This document shows positions 1 through 9,813 of a stretch of 64,000 nucleotides of DNA, one piece after another. Each line of letters opens with the position of its first letter. Position 1 is the first letter of the stretch. Below the pieces are notes generated by a model that saw only the letters and a program-made list of their open reading frames with translations, was not told where the DNA came from and ran no database searches. The DNA lies in NCBI RefSeq assembly GCF_029309905.1, contig NZ_JARBJP010000001.1, positions 620,001 through 684,000 of the forward strand. The letters are read 5' to 3'. Position numbers and translations under genes: made by a program. The DNA is from Brytella acorum. Lineage in GTDB: Bacteria > Pseudomonadota > Alphaproteobacteria > Acetobacterales > Acetobacteraceae.

Positions 1-19
1 AGATCAGGAGACGAGCACC

Positions 20-1012
20 GTGCTGCGTCCCCGCCGATCTGACGAGCGGCGCTTTCGCCAGGCTTTGGGCGCGTCCGTCGGCGCCCATATCATGGCGCTG
101 GTGCTGGTCTGTCTTGGACTGCCAACAAGCAAACCTCCCGAGCCGCCTGAGCCTCCACCGGTCGAAGTCGCGTTCGAGACGGGCACGCCCGCGCAGTCGC
201 ACAAAGCCGAGAAGCCTGCGGAAAAACCCGCCCCGGCTCCGGCTCCTACACCTACAGACGCTCCCCCCGCGCCGACGCCACCGACGCCGGAGCCGGTAGA
301 GGAAACACCCCCGCCGCCTCCGCCGCCGCAGCCTATTCCGCCGCCGCCCGAGAGCAAGACGCCGCCTCTGCCGGACGTCAAGGTGCCGCCCAAGGTGGTG
401 GATGATACGCCCGCGCCGATCAAGGCTGCGCCCGCGCCGCCATCTCCGCCTTCGGAGTCGCGCGAGGTTTCGCCGCCCTCACCGCAGACGGATCCCATGG
501 ACAAGCTGCCGGACACGCCGGAGTTCTCGCACGTGACACAGCCCAACAAAGCGAAGGTCACAGCGCCTGAATCCCACTCGCTGCTGGCGACGCTCGACAA
601 GTTCCGGGCTGACCAGAAGCAGACGCATCCGCCGAAAGCGCGCGCCAATCCCCAGCAGGGCGGCGCTCCGAACGGCGGGGGTTCGCCTGATGGCGATATC
701 ACCAATGCGATGAGTGCGGCCGAACAGAAGCAGATCGGCGGTTCCGTTCGACGTTGCTACAGCGAGGACACGGCGGCGCGCGATTATGCAAGCTTCAGTG
801 CCCATCTGATCGTAACCGTCGATGCAACAGGCGAGGCCCGGATCGCGAAATTCGCTCCCGATACGCAGGCGCGCGCCAACAGCGATCCGGCGTATCGCGC
901 CCTTGCGGAAAGGGCTCGCGCCGCGGTGCTGAGCCCGACCTGTTCGAAACTGCCAATTCCGAAGCAGCTTCTTGGTCAGACGCGTGAATTGCGTTTCGTA
1001 TTCCGGCCATAA
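20..1012 (+). CDS. tolA: TolA-like cell envelope integrity protein
   Basis: The 330-residue product has the TolA layout: a short basic N-terminus, one membrane segment at about residues 18-36, a long Pro/Ala/Glu-rich linker to about residue 160, and a globular TonB/TolA-like C-terminal domain from about residue 225 with two cysteines (in RRCYSED and PTCSKL). TolA bridges the inner-membrane TolQR motor and the TolB/Pal pair during envelope constriction. The GTG start at 20 follows an AGGAG at 6-10. The next genes are tolB, pal and cpoB, which fixes the assignment better than the low-complexity linker does. tolQ and tolR presumably lie upstream, outside the window. The linker is Pro-rich rather than the long Ala/Lys helix of the enterobacterial protein. 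Confidence 0.85.
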   Translation: MLRPRRSDERRFRQALGASVGAHIMALVLVCLGLPTSKPPEPPEPPPVEVAFETGTPAQSHKAEKPAEKPAPAPAPTPTDAPPAPTPPTPEPVEETPPPPPPPQPIPPPPESKTPPLPDVKVPPKVVDDTPAPIKAAPAPPSPPSESREVSPPSPQTDPMDKLPDTPEFSHVTQPNKAKVTAPESHSLLATLDKFRADQKQTHPPKARANPQQGGAPNGGGSPDGDITNAMSAAEQKQIGGSVRRCYSEDTAARDYASFSAHLIVTVDATGEARIAKFAPDTQARANSDPAYRALAERARAAVLSPTCSKLPIPKQLLGQTRELRFVFRP

Positions 1013-1056
1013 TCTCTGGCTACATGACCCGAGATTGAAAATAGAGAGTCCTCTGC

Positions 1057-2430
1057 ATGCGTTTCGACGTTCAGCCTCTTATCGACGACAACCAGGCGCA
1101 GGAACTGCGCAACCTGTTCTCGCGTCGTGCGCTCATCGGCGGCGCCGTGGCGACGGGCGTTCTGGCGCTTCCCCTGAGCGCCAGGGCCCAGACGACACCG
1201 GCCACGGGTGGTGGCGAAGCGGAAATCACCGTGGATCAGGCCCGCACCGCGCCGATTCCCATCGTGATTCCAAGCTTCGGGGCAGGTCTCGGTGACCAGA
1301 TCTCGGGTGTGGTGATATCGGATCTCGAGGGCACCGGGCTTTTCAAAGTCATGTCCGGACAGGTGGGAGTTGGCGGAACGCCTGATTTCGCTTCTCTGAA
1401 AGCGCAGGGAGCCCGGGCCGCTGTCGGCGGGCTGGCGAGTGGCTCGGGCAGTGTGCGGGTCGAGATGCGGCTGTGGGATGTGCTTGCCGGAGAGCAGTTA
1501 CAGGGCACCGCTTACACCGCTTCGAGCGCCAACTGGCGCCGTATCGCCCATATCATCGCTGATGTCATTTACGAGCGGATGCTGGGCGAAAAGGGCTATT
1601 TCGACACGCGTCTGGCCTATATCGCCCGCACGGGCGCACGTCATCGGCAGACGACTCGCCTGGCCATCATGGATTATGATGGCGCGAACTCTCGTATGCT
1701 GACCTCGGGAGAGTGGCTGACCCTGATGCCGCGTTTCAATCCGACGCGTGATCAGATTGCTTTCCTGTCTTACGCCAATGACCGGCCCCGCGTGTATGTG
1801 TTCGACCTTGCGTCGGGACGGCAACGTATCCTTGGTGAATTCCAGGGCATTTCTTTCGCGCCGCGTTTCTCGCCCAACGGTTCGCAGATCGTGCTGTCGG
1901 CGACACGCGGAGGCGGGTCGGATCTCTTTCTTGTCGATCTCGGTTCGGGTTCCAAGCGTCAGATCACGTCGTCGGGCGCCATTGATACCAGCCCGTGTTT
2001 CAGCCCCGATGGCAGCCAGATCGTGTTCGTCTCGGATCGTGGCGGCACGCCCCAGCTCTATCTGATGAGCGCGTCGGGCGGCGGGGCGAAGCGCATCTCT
2101 TACGGACAGGGCACCTACGGGTCCCCGGTCTGGTCGCCGCGTGGCGATCTGATCGCCTATACCCGTCTTTCCGGTGGTCGTTTCGCTCTGGGGGTGATGG
2201 GACCGGACGGAACCGGGGAGCGCATCCTTACCGAAGGCTTCACGGTCGAAGGGCCAACGTTCTGCCCCAATGGGCGGGTCATCGCGTTCTGTCGCCAGTC
2301 GGCAGCCGGCGCGGGCGGCGCGGGGTTCGCGTCGGGAATCGGCACGATCGATATTACGGGCTTCAACGAACGTCCCGTCCAGACGGGCACCGGGGCTTCC
2401 GATCCGGCATGGTCGCCCCGCGACGTCTGA
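1057..2430 (+). CDS. tolB: Tol-Pal system beta-propeller protein TolB
   Basis: The 457-residue protein has an N-terminal TolB domain (about residues 50-190) followed by a six-bladed propeller of PD40/WD40-like repeats. The repeats show as recurring motifs such as PRFNPTRDQIAF, PRFSPNGSQIVL and PCFSPDGSQIVF from about residue 225 onward. TolB is periplasmic and binds Pal and TolA. The N-terminus carries SRRALIGG at residues 22-29, then a hydrophobic stretch and SARAQ. That resembles a twin-arginine signal, although a Sec signal is not excluded. It lies 44 bases after tolA in the same direction, so the two are probably cotranscribed. An AGAGAG-like ribosome site precedes the ATG. Confidence 0.95.
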   Translation: MRFDVQPLIDDNQAQELRNLFSRRALIGGAVATGVLALPLSARAQTTPATGGGEAEITVDQARTAPIPIVIPSFGAGLGDQISGVVISDLEGTGLFKVMSGQVGVGGTPDFASLKAQGARAAVGGLASGSGSVRVEMRLWDVLAGEQLQGTAYTASSANWRRIAHIIADVIYERMLGEKGYFDTRLAYIARTGARHRQTTRLAIMDYDGANSRMLTSGEWLTLMPRFNPTRDQIAFLSYANDRPRVYVFDLASGRQRILGEFQGISFAPRFSPNGSQIVLSATRGGGSDLFLVDLGSGSKRQITSSGAIDTSPCFSPDGSQIVFVSDRGGTPQLYLMSASGGGAKRISYGQGTYGSPVWSPRGDLIAYTRLSGGRFALGVMGPDGTGERILTEGFTVEGPTFCPNGRVIAFCRQSAAGAGGAGFASGIGTIDITGFNERPVQTGTGASDPAWSPRDV

Positions 2431-2440
2431 AAACTGTGTC

Positions 2441-2478
2441 CGCGGCAGCAGGAACTGTTGCCGCGAAAGCACTATTTT
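2441..2478 (+). terminator. Probable terminator after tolB
   Basis: Bases 2441-2450 pair with 2456-2465 (ten pairs including one G-T, loop of five). A run of T residues begins 8 bases further on, at about 2474. The offset T run makes it a weaker intrinsic terminator than the one after pal. It may separate tolAB from a separate pal transcript. Confidence 0.45.
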
Positions 2479-2590
2479 TGAGCCTGCAATGAAATCCCTG
2501 TTAAGGTGCGCTTGCGGCCAACTATAACGCTTGACCTGTGATCCTCCGCATGAGTAATGCCAGCCGTGGTCCCGACATTCGCGAGCGGTG

Positions 2591-2635
2591 AGTGTTCTTC
2601 TCAAGAACGCTGATGCAAACCGGTGGTCGCGACCA
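2591..2635. promoter_or_regulatory. Paired inverted repeats upstream of pal
   Basis: Two palindromes lie 63-107 bases before the pal start. One is AGTGTTCTT-CTC-AAGAACGCT at 2591-2611, nine pairs with one G-T. The other is the perfect 12-base palindrome TGGTCGCGACCA at 2624-2635. A possible promoter with TTGACC at 2531-2536 and AGTAAT at 2553-2558 (16-base spacer) sits just upstream. The symmetry suggests protein binding or RNA structure in the leader. The cognate factor is unknown. Confidence 0.35.
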
Positions 2636-2697
2636 GTAATTACAATATGTTCTAGCTTCCTCAGTTCCAGATGGAACTGTACACAGGGTTGGCAACG

Positions 2698-3174
2698 ATG
2701 AAATTCAAGCTTTTTGCCGCGCTTGGTCTGGCAGTCGCTCTTGCGGCCTGCTCCAGCGACAAGAATACAGGCGCTTCGACAGGTGCCGGCGCGACGGCAC
2801 AGGAAACCGGTCCGGCTCCCGGTAGTGAAGCAGATCTGGTGGCCAACGTCGGCGACCGTATCTTCTATGCCCTGAACGAGAGCGGCCTGGCCGACGACGC
2901 CAAGGCAACCCTGGACAAGCAGGCGGCGTGGCTTGCGCGCTACCCGCAGGTCAGCGTTCTGATCGCCGGCAACTGCGACGATCGTGGAACGGAAGAATAC
3001 AACATCGCGCTGGGTCAGCGTCGTGCCAATGCGGCGCGTGACTACCTCGTCGCCAAGGGCGTTGCTGCTTCGCGCATCAGCACGATTTCCTACGGCAAGG
3101 ACCGTCCGACAGCGGACGGCGATAATGAGGAAGCCTGGAGTCAGAACCGTAACGCGATCACGTCGGTCAAGTAA
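2698..3174 (+). CDS. pal: Peptidoglycan-associated lipoprotein Pal
   Basis: The 158-residue product begins with a lipoprotein signal whose lipobox is LAAC, with Cys at residue 18, followed by a Ser/Thr/Gly-rich linker and an OmpA-C-like peptidoglycan-binding domain (about residues 50-158). That domain carries the typical NCDDRGTEEYNIALGQRRA block with the Asp and Arg that contact meso-diaminopimelate. Pal anchors the outer membrane to peptidoglycan and cycles between TolB and the cell wall. The ATG at 2698 is preferred over an upstream in-frame ATG at 2671, because the lipoprotein signal then starts directly with MKFK and the upstream one has no visible ribosome site. It is followed by a strong terminator. 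Confidence 0.95.
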   Translation: MKFKLFAALGLAVALAACSSDKNTGASTGAGATAQETGPAPGSEADLVANVGDRIFYALNESGLADDAKATLDKQAAWLARYPQVSVLIAGNCDDRGTEEYNIALGQRRANAARDYLVAKGVAASRISTISYGKDRPTADGDNEEAWSQNRNAITSVK

Positions 3175-3212
3175 GACCTTTCGTTTCGCAGACGCGTTCT
3201 GACGCATTATGG

Positions 3213-3250
3213 AACCGGCCAGCGCTTATGCGCTGGCCGGTTTTGTTTTA
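3213..3250 (+). terminator. Intrinsic terminator after pal
   Basis: A perfect 13-base-pair hairpin (3213-3225 with 3230-3242, loop TTAT) is followed by TTGTTTTA. This is a clear rho-independent terminator ending the pal transcript, so cpoB probably has its own promoter. Confidence 0.9.
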
Positions 3251-3351
3251 TCTAGCGACATAGATGATTTCCTGCTTGTTCAGGCATGACAATGATCTGC
3301 CGCATCGTGAGGCAGGTGGTGACAGGAATGGTTCGGGGAGAACGCGGGTCC

Positions 3352-4215
3352 ATGCGACGTAAGACTTCTGATCGCTTCCGTTTTCTGGCATCGGCGTGTT
3401 TGGCCGTTGCCCTTTCGGTTCTGGGGGGCGGAGCCGCAGATGCTCAGGTGACAAGCCGCGAGGGAATCGCGTTGCAGGATCAGATCCAGCAGCTCAATCA
3501 GCAGCTCAATCAGCTCCAGGCCAGTTCCGGGGGCGGCGTTTCTCTGGCTGCGCCTGCCACTTCGGGGGGCAACGGTGCGGGGAACAGCGACCTGACGACT
3601 CAGCTTCTCGAACGTGTCTCGACGCTTGAGGGGCAGGTGCGCACCATGCGGGGCGAACTCGATCAGTTGACCAACCAGGTCCAGCAGCAGAACGCGACCC
3701 TCTCCAAGCAGCTGGCCGACATGCAGTTTGCCAGTCAGAACGGGGGGGGGGCAGCCGCTCCGGTGACGAACGGTCCGTCACCGCCGACGCAGGGCGCGCA
3801 CGATGTCGCCAGATCCGAAACGAAGGCGAAGCCCGCGATCGAACTGCTGACGGACGGTCGCGCGGCGCTCAAGAGCGGAGATTACGCGGCGGCCCAGAGT
3901 GCCGCGCAGCAGGCGCTCAAAACGGCCAAAAGTCCTCAAGGCAAGATGGACTCGCAGATCCTGTATGCCCAGTCGCTGGCCGGTCAGAAGCAATATAAAG
4001 ACTCGGCGCTTGCTTATTATGACGCCTATCAGCGCCTCCCGAGTTCACCGCGTGCGCCCGAAGCGCTGCTGGGCGTGTCGGCATCCATGCTGGCTGTCGG
4101 AGATAAAGGGGCGGCCTGTGAGGCCCTCGGCAAGTTGAAAGCCGATTTTCCTCACCCATCCGACAGGGTCAAAGCCGCGTCGGCCTCTTTTTCCAAGCGC
4201 GCTGACTGTCATTGA
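3352..4215 (+). CDS. cpoB: Tol-Pal associated periplasmic protein CpoB (YbgF)
   Basis: The 287-residue product has a basic N-terminus and a signal peptide ending near ADAQ (about residue 32). A Gln/Asn/Leu-rich coiled-coil segment follows (repeated QLNQ), with a second coiled coil at about residues 80-120. TPR-like repeats come from about residue 160, including LKSGDYAAAQSAAQQAL and YKDSALAYYDAYQ. CpoB modulates peptidoglycan synthesis in step with Tol-Pal during division. The start at 3352 has GGGGAG 11 bases upstream and puts the signal peptide at the N-terminus; in-frame ATGs at 3286 and 3328 are possible but would bury it. Its end overlaps tilS by four bases. Confidence 0.88.
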   Translation: MRRKTSDRFRFLASACLAVALSVLGGGAADAQVTSREGIALQDQIQQLNQQLNQLQASSGGGVSLAAPATSGGNGAGNSDLTTQLLERVSTLEGQVRTMRGELDQLTNQVQQQNATLSKQLADMQFASQNGGGAAAPVTNGPSPPTQGAHDVARSETKAKPAIELLTDGRAALKSGDYAAAQSAAQQALKTAKSPQGKMDSQILYAQSLAGQKQYKDSALAYYDAYQRLPSSPRAPEALLGVSASMLAVGDKGAACEALGKLKADFPHPSDRVKAASASFSKRADCH

Positions 4216-5483
4216 CGCTGGCGTTGCCCATCCAGGCGGAGGAGTTTTCCTTATGGATGGATGCGTTCGGACCGTTTCCGCCGGATTGTCCTGATTACAC
4301 GGTCGGGCTTGCGATCTCGGGCGGCGCAGACAGTCTGGCTCTGGCCTGGCTGGCGCGAGGCTGGCGTCGACATGTGGTGGCTTTCGTCGTTGACCATGGG
4401 TTGCGCGAGAGCGCCGCGGACGAGGCCCGGCAGACCATCCGCACGCTCGCCTCGTTCGGCGTATCGGCTCATCTGTTGACTCTTCAAGGTTTGAGACGCG
4501 ATGCGCGTCTCCAGGAAGCAGCGCGCTCGGCGCGCTATGCCGCATTGATCGAAGCCTGCGTCTCGTTCGGCTGTCTCGATCTGATGGTTGCCCACCATGC
4601 CGACGACCAGATCGAAACCGTGGCCATGCGAAGCGCGGCCGCGAGCGGACCTGCGGGGCTTGCTGGCATGGCGGCAAGCCGGGAGCTGAGTGGCATCAGG
4701 CTGCTCAGGCCGTTGCTCTGTGTCCGGCGCGATCGTCTGAGGGCGACGCTCGACGCGCACGGGATCCGATGGATCGAGGACCCGTCCAACGATAACCGGC
4801 GTTTTGAAAGGGTTCGTTTTCGACAGGATCTGTCCGATGCCGACGGCCTGAAGCTATGGACGCAGGCGAACGCGTTCGGTGGCCTGCGTGACGAGCGCGC
4901 GGCGTCTCAGGTGCGCGTCCTCGTTACCGACGTCCTCTGGCATCCGTCGGGATTTTTTATTTTCCCACAGAAGCTTCCCCCCGCAGATCTGCTGGCGACC
5001 CTGTGGCGGGTGATATCCGGACGCGCCTATGTGCCGGGAGTCGACGTCATCCAGAAATTGCTTGAGGGTCCGGGAGCGGTCACGCTGCATGGTGTATTGC
5101 TGACCCGAACGTCCCCATGGGGATGGATTCTTGTTCGCGAGCCCGCTGCGGTTGGGAAGAGTATCCGAGCGACATCCGATGGGGCGTGGGACGGTCGATG
5201 GCGTCTCGCGCACGCGGCCGGGACGTCGATCGAAGGCTGCACGATCGCCGCGATCGGGACTGCGGCGGCGGCGTGGGCGCGCGACGTGCCCGGCGTGGTT
5301 CGCCGCTCCTTACCCGCCTTATGGCGCGATGGACGGCTTGAAGCCATTCCGGATATCTGTCGATTGCGTGGCGGCAACTTCCGTCGCGTGTCGTTTCAAT
5401 GGAGCGGTTCGCATAGGGCGTCAGAGGGTTCCTTCTGGCGCCATGATCCTTTTTCGACCGGAAAATGCGGCTGGAGGCTGTGA
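4212..5483 (+). CDS. tilS: tRNA(Ile)-lysidine synthase
   Basis: The N-terminal domain carries the PP-loop ATP-binding motif SGGADS near residue 36, within an N-type ATP pyrophosphatase fold. TilS attaches lysine to C34 of the AUA-decoding isoleucine tRNA, giving lysidine. At 423 residues the length is normal for the family. Supporting blocks include VDHGLRESAADEA, AHHADDQIET and the LLRPLL region that precedes the C-terminal domains. The proposed start is the TTG at 4212, which overlaps the stop of cpoB (TTGA) and suggests translational coupling. tilS followed by ftsH is a widely conserved order in Proteobacteria. Confidence 0.9.
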   Translation: MTLALPIQAEEFSLWMDAFGPFPPDCPDYTVGLAISGGADSLALAWLARGWRRHVVAFVVDHGLRESAADEARQTIRTLASFGVSAHLLTLQGLRRDARLQEAARSARYAALIEACVSFGCLDLMVAHHADDQIETVAMRSAAASGPAGLAGMAASRELSGIRLLRPLLCVRRDRLRATLDAHGIRWIEDPSNDNRRFERVRFRQDLSDADGLKLWTQANAFGGLRDERAASQVRVLVTDVLWHPSGFFIFPQKLPPADLLATLWRVISGRAYVPGVDVIQKLLEGPGAVTLHGVLLTRTSPWGWILVREPAAVGKSIRATSDGAWDGRWRLAHAAGTSIEGCTIAAIGTAAAAWARDVPGVVRRSLPALWRDGRLEAIPDICRLRGGNFRRVSFQWSGSHRASEGSFWRHDPFSTGKCGWRL

Positions 5484-5571
5484 AGGCGGCCAGGAATGCT
5501 TATGTTAGACCGAGAGCCACGATGCGAGATGGCCGGTCCGGTATTTCGCGCTGAAAGCTATAGAGATCGAG

Positions 5572-7494
5572 ATGAATAATTTTGGCCGGAATCTGGCACT
5601 CTGGGTAATCATCATCGTTCTGCTGGTCCTGCTTTTTACGGCCATGCAGCCCGGTGGTGGGACGCAGACGACACCCCAACTCGCCTATTCCGACTTCGTG
5701 TCGGATATCGATCAGGGGCGCGTTCGCTCCGTCGTGATCCAGGATCAGAACATCTCGGGTACCCTGACGGATGGCACGGCGTTCGATACGATCGCGCCCT
5801 CTGACCCGACACTGGTCGGTCGGCTGACCGATCATCATGTCGAGGTCAAGGTCAAGCCGCTCGAAGCCGAAGGTAGCCCGCTTCTGCGCTATATCTTCAA
5901 TTATCTGCCCATCCTCGCCATGCTCGGGTTCGGCGTGCTGTTTTTCCGTCAGATGCAGTCGGGCAGCGGTCGTGCGATGGGTTTCGGCAAATCGCGCGCG
6001 CGTCTGCTGACCGAAAAGCAGGGGCGTATCACGTTTGATGATGTCGCCGGCATCGATGAAGCGAAATCGGAACTGCAGGAAATCGTCGAGTTCCTGCGCG
6101 ATCCGCAGAAGTTTACCCGTCTTGGCGGCAAGATACCGAAAGGCGTCCTGCTCGTCGGCCCTCCCGGAACGGGTAAGACTCTTCTGGCGCGGGCCATCGC
6201 CGGTGAGGCGAACGTGCCGTTTTTCACGATTTCCGGTTCGGATTTCGTGGAGATGTTCGTGGGCGTCGGCGCATCGCGTGTGCGCGACATGTTCGAACAG
6301 GGCAAGAAGGCGGCGCCCTGCATCATCTTCATTGACGAGATCGACGCTGTCGGTCGTCATCGCGGCGCCGGTCTCGGTGGTGGGAATGACGAGCGTGAGC
6401 AGACGCTCAATCAGATGCTCGTCGAGATGGATGGGTTCGAGAGCAATGAGGGCGTGATCCTGATCGCGGCGACGAACCGCCCCGATGTGCTGGATCCGGC
6501 GCTGCTGCGTCCCGGTCGTTTCGATCGACAGGTCGTGGTGCCCAATCCGGACGTCGTAGGGCGCGAGCGCATTCTCCGGGTGCACATGCGCAAGGTGCCT
6601 CTGGCAAGCGATGTCGATCCGCGTGTGATTGCCCGTGGCACGCCAGGATTCTCAGGTGCGGATCTTGCCAATCTCGTCAATGAAGCCGCATTGCTTGCCG
6701 CCCGTCTCGGCAAGCGCACGGTGGCGATGCTCGAATTCGAAAACGCCAAAGACAAGGTGTTGATGGGAGCCGAGCGCCGCTCACTCGTCATGAGCGACGA
6801 CGAAAAGCGCATGACGGCGTATCATGAGGGTGGACATGCGCTTTGCGCGATCCTCACGCCGGGTTGCGATCCGGTCCACAAGGCGACGATCATTCCACGT
6901 GGCCGGGCGCTGGGACTGGTGATGAGCCTTCCGGAAGGGGACCGTTACTCCAAGAGCAAATCCAAATGCGTCGCCGAACTGGTGCTGGCGATGGGTGGAC
7001 GTGCGGCGGAAGAGATCGTGTTCGGCGCTGAGAACGTCTGCACGGGCGCTTCGGGCGATATCAAGATGGCGACCGATCAGGCGCGCCGGATGATTACCGA
7101 ATGGGGCATGAGTGATAAGCTCGGCATGATCGCTTATGGCGATAACGGCCAGGAGGTTTTTCTTGGCCACTCCGTGACGCAGAACAAGAATGTTTCGGAG
7201 CATACGGCCCGGGAGATCGATCGCGAGGTCAAGCAGCTGATCGATCGCGCTTACGATACCGCCCATTCTCTTCTGCTGGCTCATATCGACGAACTGCACC
7301 GTCTGGCTCATGCTCTTCTGGAGCATGAGACGCTATCGGGCGATGAGATCAGGCGGATTTTGCGCGGTGAGACGATCGAGCGCGTTGTGGTCGATGATCT
7401 CGCTCCCGAGAACCGGCGGGCTTCCGTGCCCACGACCCGCGATGACGCGGCCAAGGGGAACGGTGGTCTGGATCCATCTCCGGCGGTCGGGTGA
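5572..7494 (+). CDS. ftsH: ATP-dependent zinc metalloprotease FtsH
   Basis: FtsH is the membrane-anchored AAA+ protease that degrades misfolded membrane proteins and short-lived regulators. Two N-terminal membrane segments (about residues 8-25 and 106-124) flank a periplasmic domain. The Walker A motif GPPGTGKT starts near residue 196, Walker B is IIFIDEIDA, and the second region of homology contains [19 protein letters not shown]. The zinc site is HEGGH at residue 418. The length of 640 residues is typical. An AGAGATCGAG stretch precedes the ATG. It lies 88 bases after tilS and is followed by a strong terminator. Confidence 0.98.
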   Translation: MNNFGRNLALWVIIIVLLVLLFTAMQPGGGTQTTPQLAYSDFVSDIDQGRVRSVVIQDQNISGTLTDGTAFDTIAPSDPTLVGRLTDHHVEVKVKPLEAEGSPLLRYIFNYLPILAMLGFGVLFFRQMQSGSGRAMGFGKSRARLLTEKQGRITFDDVAGIDEAKSELQEIVEFLRDPQKFTRLGGKIPKGVLLVGPPGTGKTLLARAIAGEANVPFFTISGSDFVEMFVGVGASRVRDMFEQGKKAAPCIIFIDEIDAVGRHRGAGLGGGNDEREQTLNQMLVEMDGFESNEGVILIAATNRPDVLDPALLRPGRFDRQVVVPNPDVVGRERILRVHMRKVPLASDVDPRVIARGTPGFSGADLANLVNEAALLAARLGKRTVAMLEFENAKDKVLMGAERRSLVMSDDEKRMTAYHEGGHALCAILTPGCDPVHKATIIPRGRALGLVMSLPEGDRYSKSKSKCVAELVLAMGGRAAEEIVFGAENVCTGASGDIKMATDQARRMITEWGMSDKLGMIAYGDNGQEVFLGHSVTQNKNVSEHTAREIDREVKQLIDRAYDTAHSLLLAHIDELHRLAHALLEHETLSGDEIRRILRGETIERVVVDDLAPENRRASVPTTRDDAAKGNGGLDPSPAVG

Positions 7495-7505
7495 GACGAT
7501 CGGGG

Positions 7506-7530
7506 AAAGGGGGCTTCGGCCTCCTTTTTC
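7506..7530 (+). terminator. Intrinsic terminator after ftsH
   Basis: A nine-pair stem (7506-7514 with 7519-7527, one G-T pair) is closed by a TTCG tetraloop and runs into TTTTT. This is a typical rho-independent terminator directly downstream of ftsH. Confidence 0.85.
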
Positions 7531-7611
7531 GTTTGTGAGTTACGCGTTCGCCATCCTTTCGCCTCTGCGGGGATGCGTATAGATAGCGGCATCGAATCGT
7601 GATTTGGAGTG

Positions 7612-8982
7612 ATGGCCGAGATGAATGCGAGCAGGCCCAGGAAGCTCTTTGGAACCGATGGTATTCGCGGCACCGCCAATACGGCGCCGATGACGGTGGA
7701 AATCGCGCAGCGTCTCGGTCAGGCGGTCGGTGTGCGTTTTCGCCAGTCCCAGCATCGTCAGCGGGTTATCCTGGGCAAAGATACCCGTCTTTCGGGTTAT
7801 ATGATCGAGTGCGCGCTGGTCTCTGGTTTTTTGTCCGCAGGGATGGATGTAACGCTCGTGGGGCCACTGCCGACACCCGCTGTGGCGATGCTGACGCGTT
7901 CTCTTCGGGCCGATCTCGGTATCATGATTTCCGCGTCACATAATCCGTATGAAGACAACGGAATCAAGATTTTCGGTCCAACGGGTTTCAAGCTCTCGGA
8001 TCATGACGAGCGCGAAATCGAAGCGCTGATGGAGACGGATCTTTCACCTCATCTCGCGGCGCCTGCCGATCTCGGACGTGCTTCCCGGCTTACCGATGCC
8101 GCCGGTCGTTACGTTGAAAATGCCAAGGCATCCTTCCCCCGTGGATTGCGGCTGGACGGTCTGAAGATCGTGATTGATTGCGCCAATGGTTCGGCTTACC
8201 GTGTCGCGCCGACAGCGCTTTGGGAATTGGGCGCCGAGGTGATCCGCATCGGTTGCGATCCGGACGGCGTTAACATCAATGCGGATTGTGGCTCGACGCG
8301 TCCGGAAAAGCTTTGCGCCGCGGTCGTTGAGCATAATGCCCAGCTCGGGATCGCGCTCGACGGTGATGCGGATCGCGTCATCATCAGTGACGAGCAGGGG
8401 CAGATCGTTGACGGCGATCAGATTCTCGGTCTGATCGCGCGTTCCTGGCAGCAACGCGGCGCTCTGAGTGGAGACGTGGTGGTTGCGACGGTGATGTCCA
8501 ATCTGGGGCTGGAGAAGCATCTCGCGAGTCAGGGGATCACCCTGTTGCGTACCGCGGTCGGGGATCGCTACGTTGTCGAGAAAATGCGTGAGATTGGCGC
8601 CAATCTGGGCGGCGAGCAGTCCGGACATGTGGTGTTGTCGGATTATGCGACGACTGGCGATGGACTGGTGGCCGCCTTGCAGGTTCTTGCCGTTCTGGTG
8701 GAATCCGGGCGCCCGGCAAGTGAAATTTGTCGCGTCTTCACGCCTTATCCGCAGTTGCTTCGCAACGTCCGTTATAGCGGATTGAGTCCGCTGGGAACGC
8801 CAGCGCTCGAGCGTGCAAGGCAAGATGTGGAGGCGCGGCTGGAAGGCCACGGTCGACTGGTGTTGCGTGCCAGCGGCACCGAACCTTTGATCCGGGTTAT
8901 GGTGGAGGCCAATGACGAGGCACTCGTTGAAAGCTGCGTCTCGTTCATGTGCGAGACCATTCAGGAATTGGCGGTCGTCTGA
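7612..8982 (+). CDS. glmM: Phosphoglucosamine mutase
   Basis: GlmM converts glucosamine 6-phosphate to glucosamine 1-phosphate on the route to UDP-GlcNAc. The start block [10 protein letters not shown], the active-site loop [12 protein letters not shown] (phosphoserine near residue 109), the metal loop DGDADRV and the C-terminal phosphate loop [12 protein letters not shown] are all present. The length of 456 residues is standard. The start is uncertain: in-frame GTG 7609, ATG 7612 and ATG 7621 follow a GGAG at 7605-7608, and 7612 or 7621 are about equally plausible. thiD follows after three bases and is probably cotranscribed. The order ftsH-glmM is common in Alphaproteobacteria. Confidence 0.96.
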   Translation: MAEMNASRPRKLFGTDGIRGTANTAPMTVEIAQRLGQAVGVRFRQSQHRQRVILGKDTRLSGYMIECALVSGFLSAGMDVTLVGPLPTPAVAMLTRSLRADLGIMISASHNPYEDNGIKIFGPTGFKLSDHDEREIEALMETDLSPHLAAPADLGRASRLTDAAGRYVENAKASFPRGLRLDGLKIVIDCANGSAYRVAPTALWELGAEVIRIGCDPDGVNINADCGSTRPEKLCAAVVEHNAQLGIALDGDADRVIISDEQGQIVDGDQILGLIARSWQQRGALSGDVVVATVMSNLGLEKHLASQGITLLRTAVGDRYVVEKMREIGANLGGEQSGHVVLSDYATTGDGLVAALQVLAVLVESGRPASEICRVFTPYPQLLRNVRYSGLSPLGTPALERARQDVEARLEGHGRLVLRASGTEPLIRVMVEANDEALVESCVSFMCETIQELAVV

Positions 8983-8985
8983 ACG

Positions 8986-9813
8986 ATGCATGGGCGTGTG
9001 CTGATTGTCGCGGGCAGTGACTCGGGCGGCGGAGCCGGTATTCAGGCGGATATAAAAACCATAACCGCTCTCAACGGCTTTGCCATGACGGCCATTACGG
9101 CGCTGACCGCCCAGAATACGATTGGCGTTCAGGATATCTATCCGGTCCCGGCCGCCTTTGTGGCGCGACAGATGGCCTCTGTTTTTGATGATCTGGGTAT
9201 CGATGCCGTCAAGACGGGCATGCTTCCGTCTGCCGACATCATCACGGCGGTTTGCGATGTTCTGGATGACCGGACAGTGGCAGCCTGCGTCGTAGATCCC
9301 GTGATGGTGGCATCCAGCGGAGCGTCTTTGATCAAAGGCGACGCTGTGGCCGCGATGAAAGAGCGGCTTTTTCCTAAGGCTACCGTTTTGACCCCCAATA
9401 TCCCGGAAGCCGAAATCCTGACGGGCGCGCGCATCACGGATGTCGAGGACATGGTCGAGACCGCCCGGCAACTCCGACATGACGGTGCCGCCGCAGTCTT
9501 GGTGAAGGGTGGTCATTTGTCGGGGGGACGTCTGACCGATGTTCTGGCGACGGAGAATGGTATTCGACTGTTTGAAGGCGAACGGATCGAGTCACGAGCG
9601 ACCCACGGAACGGGATGTTCGCTGGCCAGTGCGATCGCGACCGGGCTGGCGCAGGGACAGCCGCTTGAGGCAGCCGTCGAGCGAGCGCGTCGTTTTGTCC
9701 GCTTGGCGATTATCCATGCCATCGAGCTTGGATCCGGGCCTTCGGGGCCGATGAACCATGCTGTTACGGTTACATCGGCCGGGGAATGTCGAGCGGAACC
9801 CCTTAAGCGGTGA
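8986..9813 (+). CDS. thiD: Hydroxymethylpyrimidine/phosphomethylpyrimidine kinase
   Basis: ThiD phosphorylates HMP and HMP-phosphate for thiamine synthesis. The 275-residue protein begins with the ribokinase-fold block VAGSDSGGGAGIQADIK and contains TALTAQNT, VVDPVMVASSGA and the anion-hole/catalytic block THGTGCSLASAIAT. It starts three bases after glmM. Its 3' end overlaps the convergent ctrA gene by 11 bases (9803-9813), so there is no room for a terminator between them. Confidence 0.95.
   Translation: MHGRVLIVAGSDSGGGAGIQADIKTITALNGFAMTAITALTAQNTIGVQDIYPVPAAFVARQMASVFDDLGIDAVKTGMLPSADIITAVCDVLDDRTVAACVVDPVMVASSGASLIKGDAVAAMKERLFPKATVLTPNIPEAEILTGARITDVEDMVETARQLRHDGAAAVLVKGGHLSGGRLTDVLATENGIRLFEGERIESRATHGTGCSLASAIATGLAQGQPLEAAVERARRFVRLAIIHAIELGSGPSGPMNHAVTVTSAGECRAEPLKR

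Noticed and set aside
1-42. Possible end of tolR at the window edge
   Set aside because: One frame stops at 40-42, which would overlap the tolA start, but too few residues are visible to identify it.
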